Positions 9,205 to 19,381 of a DNA stretch of 19,942 bases are shown here, in pieces (within the stretch, counting starts at the first letter, position 1; every line of letters begins with the position of its first letter). Source of the stretch: Periconia sp. R9002. Lineage: Eukaryota > Ascomycota > Dothideomycetes > Pleosporales > Periconiaceae. The stretch covers positions 1-19,942 of the forward strand of contig JAMAHW010000193.1 of NCBI GenBank assembly GCA_023627715.1, read 5' to 3'. The position numbers and the translations under genes were made by a program. The notes below the pieces were generated by a model. The model made no database searches. It was not told the DNA's origin and saw nothing but the letters and a program-made list of their open reading frames with translations.

Positions 9205-12200
9205 TTATCCTACTAAGCTAGTAAATATGCTTTTCAAAGACTGAAACCATCCTTGAGCCTCTCCAATTCTTACTTTACTATTCCTAGTCCAACTTTCTAA
9301 AGCTTGGAGAGATGAGATTGTATAAGGATGGTTTGTGCCTAAGACCTGTTCTTGTAATCGACAGCACTGCTCTAGTAACGAGATAGCTTCTTCCATCCGG
9401 CCTTGACTCTTAAGAGTCAGCGCCAAATTGCTCATGCTCGTCAATGTGTCTGGATGACCGGCCCCAAGCACTTTCTTTCTTGTCTCCATCACCTGCATCT
9501 CCAGCTTTTCCGTCTCCGACCATCGACCCATTCTCGAGTACGTTAAAGCTAGGTTAGCCATGCTGGTCAGTGTGTTGGAATGCTCAGCCCCAAGCACTCT
9601 TTTGAACACCTCTATTGCCTGCACCTCCAGCTTTTCGGCTTCCTCACACCGGTTCTGATTCCTGTACGTTGAAGCTAAGTTAGCCATACTGACTAACGTA
9701 TCTAGATTTTCGTCCCCAAACAGCCTCTTTCTCGTCTCCATTACTTCCACTCCTAGCACTTCAGCGTCCTTCCACCGACCCTGCTTCCTGTATGTTGAAG
9801 CAAGATTCTCCATACTGATTAGCGCCTTTGGATGCTCAACCCCAAGTGCTCTTTTAAATATCTCTGTTACTTGCACGTCCAACTGTTCCGCCTCATTCCA
9901 ACGGCCTTGGCTCCTGTACGTTGAAGCTAGGTTAGCCATGCTGAGTAATGTCTCAGGATGCTCATCCCCAAACAGCCTCTTTCTCATTTCCACCACTTGC
10001 ACAAGCAGCTCTTCTGCTTCTTTCCACCGACCCTGATCCCAAAATGTCGACGCCAGATTGTTTATGGCCATCAGCGTGTCGGGATGCTCGTTGCCGAGCA
10101 CCTTCTTTCTCGTCTTCATTACATGCATCTCCAATTCTTCCGCTTCCGTCCATCGACCCAATTTCGAGTACGTCAAAGCTAGATTAGCCGTGCTAGCCAG
10201 TGTGTTGGGATGCTCAGTCCCAAGCACCCTTTTGAACACTTCTATTGCCTGAGCTTCTAGCTTTTCGGCCTCACTCCACCGCCATTGGCTCCTGTACGTC
10301 GAAGCTAGGTTGACCATGCTGAGCAGTGTGTCAGGATGCTCGGCCCCAAGCAACCTCATTCTCGCCTCGGTCACTTGCACAAACAGCTTTTCGGCCTCCG
10401 TCCACTGACCCATGTTTGAATATGTCAAAGCCAGAGTGGCCATGCTGATCAGTGTGTCAGGATGTTCGTTGCCAAGTACTCTTCTAGATATCTCTGTCGT
10501 CTGTACCTCTAGCTTCTCGGCCTCCTTCCACCGACCTTGATTTCTGTATGTCGAGGCCAGGTTAGTCATACTGGTCAGCGTGTCAGGATGTTCGTCTCCA
10601 AGCACCCTCTTTCTCGTCTTCGTCACTTGAACTTCCAGCTCTTCGGCATCCTTCCACCGACCCTGGTTCCTGTATGTTGAAGCCAGATTATGCATACTAG
10701 TCATTGTTTCAGGATGCTCATCGCCAAGCAATCTGTTGAATGTCTCAGAAACATGCAGAAACAACTCTTCCGCCTTCTTCCAGTGGCCTAGATTCCAAAA
10801 TATCGACGCTAGATTATTTATGCTAGTTAGTGTGTCTGCATGCTCGTTCCCCAACACATTTTTCCTCATCTCTATCACTTGCTTCTCCAGCTCTTCCGCC
10901 TCCGTCCATCGACCCATTCTTGAGTACGTCGAAGCCAGATTGTCCATGCTGGTTAGCGTATTGGGATGCTTATCTCCAAGCACCTTCTTGAGCATCTCTA
11001 TCGCTTTTAACCCTAGCTTTTCAGCCTCCCTTAACAAGCCTTGTTTCCGGTACGTCATTGCGAGGTTGGCCATACTAATTAACGTGTCTGGATGCTCTCC
11101 TCCAAGCATCCTCTTCTTAGTCTCCATCACTTGCACGAACAAGTCTTCGGACTCATCGTACTGGCCGTCCCTCAGCAGTGCTATGGCACATTTCCATACT
11201 AAGCCTATCCGATCTATGCACTTTTGGTCACTGAAACTGTGTGACAGAGCGTACTTGGCATGTGGAAGCACCCGTCTCCACTTGCTTCGACTACCGTGAT
11301 CATCATCCGGAAACATCCTAAGCAGTTGTGAAATAGCACGTTGGGTCCATTGTTCTAAACATTTCTGCTTCTGGAGCCACCTTCTCAGAGCGCGGTGTAC
11401 TAGTCGATGGAGGCTAATTGCAGATTCGGCAGGTCGCCTCGTAACAAGCGCATAGCGGCTGAGTATCTTGAGCGCATCTTCCCTTTCACGGGGCGAAGAT
11501 GCTTCCAGAAAATCTAGTGGGATATCTTTTCTGTCTACACAGGCCGCAAGGAGTAGGTAGTCTGCTGCCAGCGAATTACTACTGCGGATCTGGTCCATTG
11601 AAATAAATAGCGTGGCTGCTACTGGATCTTCTGCACCAGGTGTCTTTAGCTTGCCGGGCGACCAGTTGCTGCTATGCTCAAGAGCTTCCTTTTGCTTAAG
11701 CAACTGTGATCGGTACTGTTGTAGCGTAACGTGTTTAGCATTAATATATGCTGCTGCTTGAACAATCGCTAAAGGAAGATTTGAAAGCATTTGCAATAAA
11801 AGCTGTGCCTCTTCCTGTTCGCTCTTTAAAATCGGAGTATTCAAATAGTTTGCAAGCATCCTTTCGGCGGCATCTGCTGTCATTTCCTCTAGCTCTACAA
11901 TGTTCTGCAATGCTAGCATCTTAACTGTTTCGATGTTAGTGGTGGTAAAGATGATGGAGCATAGCTCAGAGTCTGGTAGGTAATCAGCCAAATTGGCAGC
12001 CTGTGCTGTAGACCACCCGCTGGACCTGAGGTTGGCGACGTCCGTGTTGTCAAAAACCAGCAACCATTGCATTGCCCCCTTCCTGCTCATGTGAAGTTTT
12101 ACAAGTTGTTGGATATTTGCCTTCTCATCGTCCGAACCAGGAATATTGAGCTTTTCGGCAATGCTTGCATAAGATCCATACAGACTGTCCATGTCACTTG

Positions 12201-13140
12201 CATCAACCCAGAAGACTGAGCAGTTTTTTCGTCTCGTTCGGTATGCAAGCTCGAGTGCTAGCTGCGATTTGCCTATTCCTTCAGGTCCTACTATTGCTAT
12301 CATTGTAGTTTGCCTCTCTTTGAAGAGCATTGCTTGTAACTCGGTGAGCTGTGATTCCCGGCCAACGAAGCAATCGTTCTGGGAAAACGGAATGATAGAC
12401 GGCGCGCCATTAGCTGCATCAGATTCTATTTGCAGTCTTCTCCACGCTTTCTCTTTTCCTTCGCCGTAGGAGGTAGGCATGAAGATATTGAGGATTCCAA
12501 GGAGGCAATATACTCTGTCTTCTTCTTCAGTTGTTTCGCGATTCCTGGCCCACCTCATCCGTTCAGATACAGTAAATTTGTCTAAGGGACAACCCCGCAG
12601 TGCGTCGACTGGAATTTCGGTAATCTCATATATCAGCTGCTCGAGGGATTTTCTATCGCCTATCCTCCATCCCTCCGAGGAGAAGAACTCTACTGATACC
12701 GGAGCAATGAGCTCCTGAAGTGTCCAACCCCGAGTGAACCATTCGCTTGCCCGAAAAGATGCCTCCCAGTCGTTTTGTTGGTGTGTGTCTTCTGCTGTAG
12801 TTGGTGCCGAAACGTCCGGTAGAAATACATAGCATTTTTTTGCATTCTTATACCAACGGAACATTGAGTTGATCGAGTTTGATAGCTCACGGAGATTCCA
12901 TTTATCGATACAGCAAGTATCAATCCAAAAGTACCGTATATGATCCTTCGCCGCCTGCTCTGCGCAAAATTCTATCTTTCGATAACCCTCCCTCTCTTTA
13001 TAGGTGCCACTTGTGATATCGTTGAAAAGTACCTCCGAATCTCCCCATCTGTGTGAAAGAATAGCATATGATGGAATAGATTTATCGCTGAAGTTTGTTA
13101 AGACAAGCCCCTCCGAATGATCGAAGTGAAGAAGCCGCAT
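9205..13140 (-). CDS. HET domain / NB-ARC / TPR protein (incompatibility-type NLR)
   Basis: One uninterrupted frame of 1311 aa. The N-terminal HET domain (about 25-175) shows its motifs in order: YAILSHRWG (25-33), FWIDTCCIDK (71-80) and RGWTLQELIAP (137-147). The MRLLHF start is typical of the family. NB-ARC follows, with P-loop GPEGIGKS (285-292), Walker B WLLVFDN (359-365), IIFTTTN (396-402), LPLAIVQAAAY (455-465) and LHRLVHRALRRWLQ. Residues 679-1266 are 14 complete 42-residue TPR units, plus partial units at each end. HET domains execute vegetative incompatibility cell death, NB-ARC acts as an oligomerisation switch, and the repeats presumably sense the ligand. The gene looks intact. It lies between E1 and E2, outside both elements as defined here. 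Its TPR consensus is close to that of the E1 NLR, but the effector domain differs. The ligand and partner cannot be told from sequence. Confidence 0.92.
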   Translation of the reverse strand: MRLLHFDHSEGLVLTNFSDKSIPSYAILSHRWGDSEVLFNDITSGTYKEREGYRKIEFCAEQAAKDHIRYFWIDTCCIDKWNLRELSNSINSMFRWYKNAKKCYVFLPDVSAPTTAEDTHQQNDWEASFRASEWFTRGWTLQELIAPVSVEFFSSEGWRIGDRKSLEQLIYEITEIPVDALRGCPLDKFTVSERMRWARNRETTEEEDRVYCLLGILNIFMPTSYGEGKEKAWRRLQIESDAANGAPSIIPFSQNDCFVGRESQLTELQAMLFKERQTTMIAIVGPEGIGKSQLALELAYRTRRKNCSVFWVDASDMDSLYGSYASIAEKLNIPGSDDEKANIQQLVKLHMSRKGAMQWLLVFDNTDVANLRSSGWSTAQAANLADYLPDSELCSIIFTTTNIETVKMLALQNIVELEEMTADAAERMLANYLNTPILKSEQEEAQLLLQMLSNLPLAIVQAAAYINAKHVTLQQYRSQLLKQKEALEHSSNWSPGKLKTPGAEDPVAATLFISMDQIRSSNSLAADYLLLAACVDRKDIPLDFLEASSPREREDALKILSRYALVTRRPAESAISLHRLVHRALRRWLQKQKCLEQWTQRAISQLLRMFPDDDHGSRSKWRRVLPHAKYALSHSFSDQKCIDRIGLVWKCAIALLRDGQYDESEDLFVQVMETKKRMLGGEHPDTLISMANLAMTYRKQGLLREAEKLGLKAIEMLKKVLGDKHPNTLTSMDNLASTYSRMGRWTEAEELEKQVIEMRKNVLGNEHADTLTSINNLASIFWNLGHWKKAEELFLHVSETFNRLLGDEHPETMTSMHNLASTYRNQGRWKDAEELEVQVTKTRKRVLGDEHPDTLTSMTNLASTYRNQGRWKEAEKLEVQTTEISRRVLGNEHPDTLISMATLALTYSNMGQWTEAEKLFVQVTEARMRLLGAEHPDTLLSMVNLASTYRSQWRWSEAEKLEAQAIEVFKRVLGTEHPNTLASTANLALTYSKLGRWTEAEELEMHVMKTRKKVLGNEHPDTLMAINNLASTFWDQGRWKEAEELLVQVVEMRKRLFGDEHPETLLSMANLASTYRSQGRWNEAEQLDVQVTEIFKRALGVEHPKALISMENLASTYRKQGRWKDAEVLGVEVMETRKRLFGDENLDTLVSMANLASTYRNQNRCEEAEKLEVQAIEVFKRVLGAEHSNTLTSMANLALTYSRMGRWSETEKLEMQVMETRKKVLGAGHPDTLTSMSNLALTLKSQGRMEEAISLLEQCCRLQEQVLGTNHPYTISSLQALESWTRNSKVRIGEAQGWFQSLKSIFTSLVG
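9343..11106 (-). repeat. 14-unit TPR-coding tandem array (126-bp units) in the HET-type NLR gene
   Basis: Fourteen 42-codon units with consensus LG.EHP.TL.SM.NLA.TY, then GRW.EAE.L..QV.E.RK.V. Units are diverged overall but show a second order. Units 2-3 pair with 8-9: only 3 and 9 have INNLAS.FW. Units 7-8 pair with 12-13: only 7 and 12 have AIEVFKRV. This points to duplication of multi-unit blocks with periods of six and five units. Confidence 0.9.
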
Positions 13141-13568
13141 TGCTATAACCTCGCTGATCGCGAAGCATCTGTTATAACAACGGAGCAGACGGATGAAGCG
13201 CTTAGAGAAAACGAAATCAACGGCCGCCGTAAAATGAGCAACAAACTTCCGTGAAGATCATAAATTCCATCGATTCGCAGGGAGATTCGAGTGTGAGGCG
13301 GGGGTGCCCTAAGAGTCCTAAGGAGGTTGAAGAGGGAGACGGTGAAAACCACGTCTGGCTTTCGGCGCCAAGTCGGGATTTTCCCGGTAAATTGGCGAGT
13401 CAAATTACCGATGGCCTTCGCCACGGAGCATGCAGCAAGAACCCTGCATAATAAGGCTTAGCTCGAAGTACAAGGACATCACTCTTCACTAAGCTCAGTT
13501 TTCGAAACACCTATAACTGTGATTCAACAGTACACATATACAGCTACCTCTGTGGCAAGCAGCGGCAA
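13141..13568. other. Upstream region of the HET-type NLR
   Basis: This presumably holds the promoter and leader of the minus-strand HET-type gene. A 93-codon open frame on the same strand (13424-13143) stops just before the HET start codon in another frame. It could be an upstream ORF, but no domain supports it. I see no other signal. Confidence 0.35.
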
Positions 13569-13701
13569 CAAGGTCGGGGCTGGTGCGGGTCGGCCATCAT
13601 CCTTGCCATCTGTGACACTTTGCCACCTTAGCCGCCACTATGTGCTGACACACCTAGATTGAGTAACAATGTCCTCAAGTACTTTACAGGTACCGTTATT
13701 C
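13569..13701 (+). repeat. E2 left terminal inverted repeat
   Basis: It starts CAAGGTCGGGGCTGGTG and CGGGTCGGCCATC, a slightly diverged copy of the terminal motif. It continues with blocks shared with the right end, such as CACTTTGCCACCT, GTGCT.ACAC, GAGTAAC.AT and TCAAGTAC. Confidence 0.75.
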
Positions 13702-13774
13702 GCGGCACGATATTCGGAGTAGATTATACCACGTCAAAGGCTAAGCCCGCCCTTCCCTGGCACGCCTACTTTTG

Positions 13775-16412
13775 CTATGATTCTTGCGACGGTAGCTCAT
13801 CTACGTCGGTGCCATCTTCCCCTTCTTCTTCTAACAACGTCGTGAACAACGCTACATTGTCGCCTCCCCAACCTTCAGGAATATCTGGCTCCTTAGGTAC
13901 TACATGACCCATGTTCTTAAAATCTTGGATCAGGTTCTCTAGGGTAGCTGTCTCCGGGTTCGCTATGAGATGCACGTTGACAGGGTAGGTGCTCATGTAC
14001 TCATGGATACGTTCGCCTTCCGATTCGATCTCCTCAAACAGCTTCCAAGCGTCCTCAGGTAGTATTGTCATGCGTTGGACAGCCATGGCAGCGACACTTT
14101 GCGCTATTCCGCCGATGATTGGGAATGTACGCGCTAGATTTTGCCATCCCCGCATGCACAATAGAAAGTAGAAATGTGCTTCTTTATTAGTATAGTCGTG
14201 CAGAATGTGATTGATAAGGTAGAGCATGCCGCTTTGCTAGATAATACTGTAGTTTGCGGACTGAGACGTGGCTCGATAAGTGTATATAAGCCTCTTCAAC
14301 TGCTTTATAGAGGCTTCGACTACCATTTTAGGCGTTGCCTTATCTTCAGCAAATGTAGTAAACTTTGGCTGAGGTTCCAAATCTACAAAGGGTCGAAAGA
14401 GGTCTAATACGATCGTATGGAACCATATGCTACGCTTACTTAGTCTTCGAAGCCTGGAAAGTATGGGACTTCATACTGGAGGTTAGTTACTCCGTCTGGA
14501 GTATGCTCTCCACGTTTGAGGTCTTCTTGGAGGTCGTCTGCCCAACCTAGTAGCTTGTGGAAGATGAGTTCTGCGACTGGTAATACCATTACATCTTCGT
14601 AGAAATACTGGTAGTTCATTTCGAAGGCGACAAGCCAAAGTTTGCAAACATGAGTGTAAACTTTGCCTTGATAGGGAGGTAGGGTTCGATCAATCGAGCC
14701 ATCGGTGGATGAATCACCAGGTATGGGTAGTTTTGGAGGCATCTTTACGAATGGCTTCCTGCGATAACTCATCGACATGATCCTGCTTGCCAATGAGAAC
14801 CGTCTAGTACATGTGCTAATGTTATTCTTACATCTGGAAATTGAACGATCCCTAGGCAGTAGCCGCGGCTGCCGTTTTGATGTTATCGTCGTCAAGGTTC
14901 AGTGGGCTTGGCGAAACATCTGCCGCAACGTTGTATAAATGAAGTCGCTCTGCCATGGCGGCGCTTTCTTTTAGAAATTCCATGCCAACCTTGTCTTTTC
15001 CGAAGGTAGTCCAAGCCAAGCAAAGTAGTGAAGTGGATGCAACGGTCGTTAAACAGTCAACGTCTTTTATTGCATCATAAAGCTGCGAAGCTTCATGCAA
15101 GAAGCTTTGAGCTAAAGAGAATGCAGCAGGTTCAAAGTATGCGTATGTTTGCTGAAGAAAACAATCAGAAAGGCGAATACAGAAACAAGGTACTCCCTTC
15201 CAATACTTACGCACGCAAATGAGAGAAGCGAGTTCACAAGAAGGGATGAACAGAACTGGGTTCCACCATTCGCTAAATCTTCTAGGAAAAGGTTAATGTT
15301 AAAATATACCCACCAAGGCGTGTCGTTAATCAAGTATAGAGATATCACTCGAGCAGCGAAATCGTTCTGAATGGGTATGTCGGTCCAAGCACGTATATGA
15401 ACACGGTTCAAGCGACCATCGATGTAGTGGCCGGAGGAATCTGGCTGAGGATAAACATGTTTTTCCTGATCACTCACTGAAAAAGGTGCTAAGAGCGGTT
15501 GCTGTTGATACTCTGGCATGGGATCTTTCTTATTTCTCCTCGAAACCCGGATTGAGTCGCCATGGTGGAAGGAGGTTAAAGGGCTGATTCCGAGCAGGCC
15601 CAAGTCAATTGAAGACACATCTAGAGGTATCAATGGAGGATAAGCATTTGAGTGCAGTGCGATTAATTGGAACTCAATGGATGTGCTAATTGGCGGCAGG
15701 ATGTTTCGGTTTGTCTGGTTGGGAGAAGGGGATCGGCGAAGAAGCTGTCCTGTGAATGCAGGCACATCATCGGGCGACATGCCTTGGCGTATGTTTTGAA
15801 GCAGCTCGCCAGCGCCATGCTCAGAAGCGTGCTGCAGTAGCCCGTAGAGATCCGTCATGTTGTTTGACCTTTGTTCTAATTGCTCAACCTTCCGTTTCAA
15901 CCCGTTATGATGTGCCTCGTAAGTATCGGCTTCAGACGAGGCATCGCGGTCGGTATGTGGATAAGGTGTCCGAATGGGTGAACGGCCTGCGTCGTCACCT
16001 GCTCTGATGCGGCGAAGCAGATCGAGTGACTCGTGCTCAGGCAGCGTTACGAGCTTGTCGAATAGCTCTGCGTACGTAGTTTGCTGGCTGCGAAGATCCT
16101 CGTATCTTTGATAGAGTGATTGTCTCTCGGTGTCTGCATGTTCGCACACTGTATTGTGAAAGATACATTTGTCACACTTTGGACGCTCAGCACTACACTA
16201 AGGATAGGTTAACAAATAATTAGTGAGGCATTAATAGATTTTTGTTACTATACCTTAGATTTCCGAGTCCTACAAGCGGAGCATGCGTTTGAGGCTCGGG
16301 GTCTCTTGGCTTTTGGCGGTGCAGGGTCGGCGTTACGGGCCCCGCGGCTGGCTGGAAGAAGCGGGCGTAAGGGTCGTCCGTACCTGTCATAAGCATCATA
16401 GGTATTTTCCAT
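13775..16412 (-). pseudogene. Broken Zn2Cys6 transcription factor gene with two in-frame TAG codons
   Basis: Five exons on the minus strand: 16412-16254, 16197-15211, 15151-14832, 14782-14477 and 14429-13775. The four introns are 47-59 bp. The exons sum to 809 codons with no frameshift. The binuclear cluster is complete, C-x2-C-x6-C-x6-C-x2-C-x6-C (Cys44, 47, 54, 61, 64, 71), with intron 1 just before Cys54. A short linker or coiled-coil segment follows, then a middle region with LLVNSLLSFAC, MPPKLPIPG and HIWFHTIVLDLFRPF. Two TAG codons lie at 14852-14854 (codon 482) and 14237-14239 (codon 655). The first falls where the neighbouring paralog has Trp in TAWCLFN, so TGG probably became TAG, a RIP-type change. 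Any product would be a 481-aa protein lacking the C-terminal half. It shares N-terminal sequence and intron 1 position with the divergent gene at 16722. Confidence 0.75.
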
Positions 16413-16721
16413 AATAGTAAGGGTGCAAGCAAGGTTAAATAGGGCTACAGTCTAGGAGACGAAGGGAATTTGCTAATCTGGTGTGTATTCCACCGCCGTT
16501 TTACTATATAACTGGCAGACCAGTGCACAGACGATCGGTCAAGATGTAGTTTCCTAGGAAAACCTCGTTTAATGTACGCCCCTCATTGGCGGATCTGCGT
16601 CGTGCATCGGATCAGCATTCCAACCAATAACGTATCTTGCTACATAACCTCAACGCACTCTATAAATACCATCCGTCTTTACACAGTTTCTCATCTCTGT
16701 CCACAATTCTACATACCTATC
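16413..16721. promoter_or_regulatory. Shared divergent promoter of the regulator pair
   Basis: This 309-bp region separates the two start codons. For the plus-strand gene there is TATAAATA at 16661-16668 (61 bp before the ATG), a CCAAT at 16624-16628, and a pyrimidine-rich leader. For the minus-strand gene an AT-rich TATATAG lies near 16504-16510, about 93 bp before its ATG. The layout suggests the two genes were once expressed from one region. Confidence 0.5.
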
Positions 16722-19028
16722 ATGAGTGCCCCTCTCCGTCCATTATTACCTGCGATTCCAGGATTCCAAAGGGGACATCCACCAGCGCCAAAGCAGAAGA
16801 GACAGAAAGTATCACATGCGTGTGAAGCCTGTCGCCTCCAAAAGTCAAAGGTTGTAGTGCCATAGACTAGCAAATCATAGCCTAGAAAGCTAAGCAGGCT
16901 ACAGTGTAGTGGAGAGCAACCAACATGCATAGCATGCACCAAACGCAACACAGTCTGCCGGTATCCTCAAACAGAAGCGCGTCAGGTTATGCAAAGATAT
17001 AAAGACCTTCGAAACCGTCGTTCTGCGCATGAAGAGTTGCTCAGCCTCATGAAGACACTGCCAGAGCAGGATGCTACCGAGCTTTTCTTCCGGGTACGGG
17101 CTGGGGAAGACATTAGAACAATCGTAAAACACGTTCAAGATGGTAACTTGCTGTTACAATTGCAACTCGTGCCAGAGACTCGGCTTCGATATGAACTTCC
17201 GTACAGTCGGGACATGCCAGCATCGTTGTTAACTTCTAGGAGTCCTTATCTCAACTCTTTGATATATGAAGCAGCTTCTCAGCGTGCCTTGCACTCACAG
17301 GCGCATGGGTTTGCTACGACAGAGCCTAATCATCCTGTTTTCCCAGCAGAGTATGCATCTTCAGAATATCGGAGCGAGTATGTCAAACCGTATCATGCAG
17401 CGGTATTTGTTGAGCCTCGACTGGAAAATGTTAAACCTTCTGAGTGGACTACTGTCAGCAAAGATGATGCTCTTATGAGAGATTTGCTAGCTTCGTATTT
17501 CACGCACGAGTACCACCTCTGGCCAGTGTTCCAGAAGGATTACTTCTTGGAAGACATGGCGAAGTCAATAACAGACGGTCGGAATACATCTTGCTGCTCC
17601 GCATTATTGGTAAATGCGGTGTTAGCATATGGATGTGTTAGTGTAATCTTTCTAAGAACCGCCAATCCGCTAAGTTCCGTTCCTAGTACTGCTCTAAGAA
17701 AATACCGAATCGTTTCAGGTACTGGGAGCCCGAAGGCCTTGGCTATAGATTCCTCGCTGAGGCCAAGAGGATCTGGGAAATGCAAACTCTCAATCGCAGA
17801 TATCGTAAGCTCGCATCAGTACAAGCTGTGTTGATCATTAACATAGTTTACAATCTGTATGGCCTGGATAAACTCGGTAGCCCCTACGGCTTACAAGGCC
17901 TTGCCATTGCCCAAGATATGCAACTGTTTGATGGAAATGCGGGCGCCAAATCGGAGCGAATACGCAACGCCCGAAACTTTACGGCATGGTGTCTCTTCAA
18001 CATTGATAGGTACATAACGTACATCCTAATTGTACTTGATAGTACTAATAGCAAAGCATCAGCCACCTCGCCTGGCAGTTTTTCCGCCCCCCTTTCTTGG
18101 CCAAGCCCCCCAGTTTTGCGCTTCCTGATCCATCCGCGAATGCAGCATGGTACGGTGAGATATGGACCAGATATCCTCTAAGCCAAACGCTGTCACCAAC
18201 TTACTACGGGCATATCTTTAAGGCTACGTCTGACTTTAGAGTAATCCTTGGCGAGTTGTGTCATGCGTCGTTTGGCACAGACTCAAAGCTTCCAGCAGAG
18301 CAAGCAATGGTGTTCGTAAGCCGGCTAAGAGCATGGTATGAGAAGCTTCCCACAGTTCTAATACCAAAGTACATTGTGCTTCCGGCTCATCTACTTATAC
18401 AGCGAGTATGCCCTTCACACAGTAAACGGCCTTGGCTGACATACCTGTTAGCCTCGACTACCAGATTGTTCTTATGACCATCTGCCAACCATTCTCTGAT
18501 GATAATTGGGACGATGGGCTCATTCCCAGAGACGTTATTTCCAATGCAGAGCGTGATATCAACGTTCTTATACGCCTGTATTATTTTCGGCATGGGTTCG
18601 AAGACGCACACGTTTACTTAACAGCCCCGCTCTCAAAACTAGGCTTTATGTCCCTGCACAGCATACACGACCAGATGACCCCCCAAGAACTGCATTACGC
18701 ACGGTCGAGCCTCCTGCTCGCTCTTAAAGGCCTGCGCGAACAAGGCCGTAACTACTACATCGTAAGGACCATATACTATATCATCAAGAATCAGCTGCGG
18801 CCCCAAGAAGCGCGGCTTTTGCAGGGGCTAGAGGACCTAGAAGTAGAGTCTGATAAGGATCCAGGACTGTTGGGCGAGATTCAATCAGCGTGGACTCCTA
18901 CCGTTGTCGATATTTCGGATGATCCGTCTGCAGCGGAGTTGTCGAAATTGGCGAAACGCTTCTTGAAGCTTGATTCGGGGGAGCAGAGCGATGGCGAAGC
19001 TAGTAACAGTTCGCCCTTGTCCACGTGA
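16722..19028 (+). CDS. Zn2Cys6 transcription factor, five exons, last intron uncertain
   Basis: Exons 16722-16850, 16905-17636, 17687-18009, 18063-18405 and 18465-19028 give 696 aa. The binuclear cluster C-x2-C-x6-C-x6-C-x2-C-x6-C is complete (Cys34, 37, 44, 51, 54, 61), with intron 1 just before Cys44 as in the divergent paralog. Further shared landmarks are MQRYKDLRNRR with a following helix, a WTTVSKDDAL..LLASYF segment, ALLVNAVLAYGC, LGYRFLAEAKRIWEMQ, NFTAWCLFN and FFRPPFLAKPPS. These match the middle domain of fungal regulators that bind DNA as dimers and act in the nucleus. The last intron is odd. The best-looking 46-bp intron (18406-18451, GTATGC..GCTGAC..TTAG) breaks the frame. Use of the next CAG, ending at 18464, restores it but drops four residues. 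The gene may therefore be intact with a shifted acceptor, or already frameshifted. Targets cannot be inferred. Confidence 0.7.
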
Positions 19029-19381
19029 GTTGTATAGATTAGTAATACGCTTTCTTTGTTTTTGAAGAGTATAGGCCTACGTACACATTACGTGTCGACT
19101 TTTTATAGTTGTTGTGTTGCTTAAAAGGAACAAGACAGCGAAGGACGGTCAGCCTAAACCACAGCATAGTCTACATGAGACAGACTTCTTGCCAGCAATT
19201 CACAGTTGCGCAACCGTTCACCCAGCGTCTCCTAAGCCTATATTATATACCTTACTGGAGGGCTCTCGATGTTATCACATACGGCTATGATACTGGACAA
19301 AACGTGTGATTTATAGTAATCGAACGAAAGGACGAATCTACTAGGAGCTACGTCGCACATGTGCTGCGAGGTTAAGTGGCA
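19029..19381. other. 3' flank of the regulator gene inside E2, no gene seen
   Basis: No supported gene. A 66-codon frame at 19109-19309 has no recognisable domain. The stretch presumably contains the 3' UTR of the regulator. Confidence 0.4.

Noticed and set aside
9948..11299. Plus-strand open frames opposite the 14-unit TPR array
   Set aside because: Same reason: shadow frames of a long repetitive coding array with no independent domain.
13143..13424. 93-codon frame upstream of the HET-type gene as an extra N-terminal exon
   Set aside because: It ends in TAG just before the HET start in a different frame, and MRLLHF is already a typical HET-protein start.
8526..16575. AAAACCTCG followed by G/T and TTAAT upstream of both the E1 NLR (about 8532) and the plus-strand regulator (about 16558), as a shared operator
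   Set aside because: Two partial matches of about 14 bp are too little to separate a shared regulatory site from chance.
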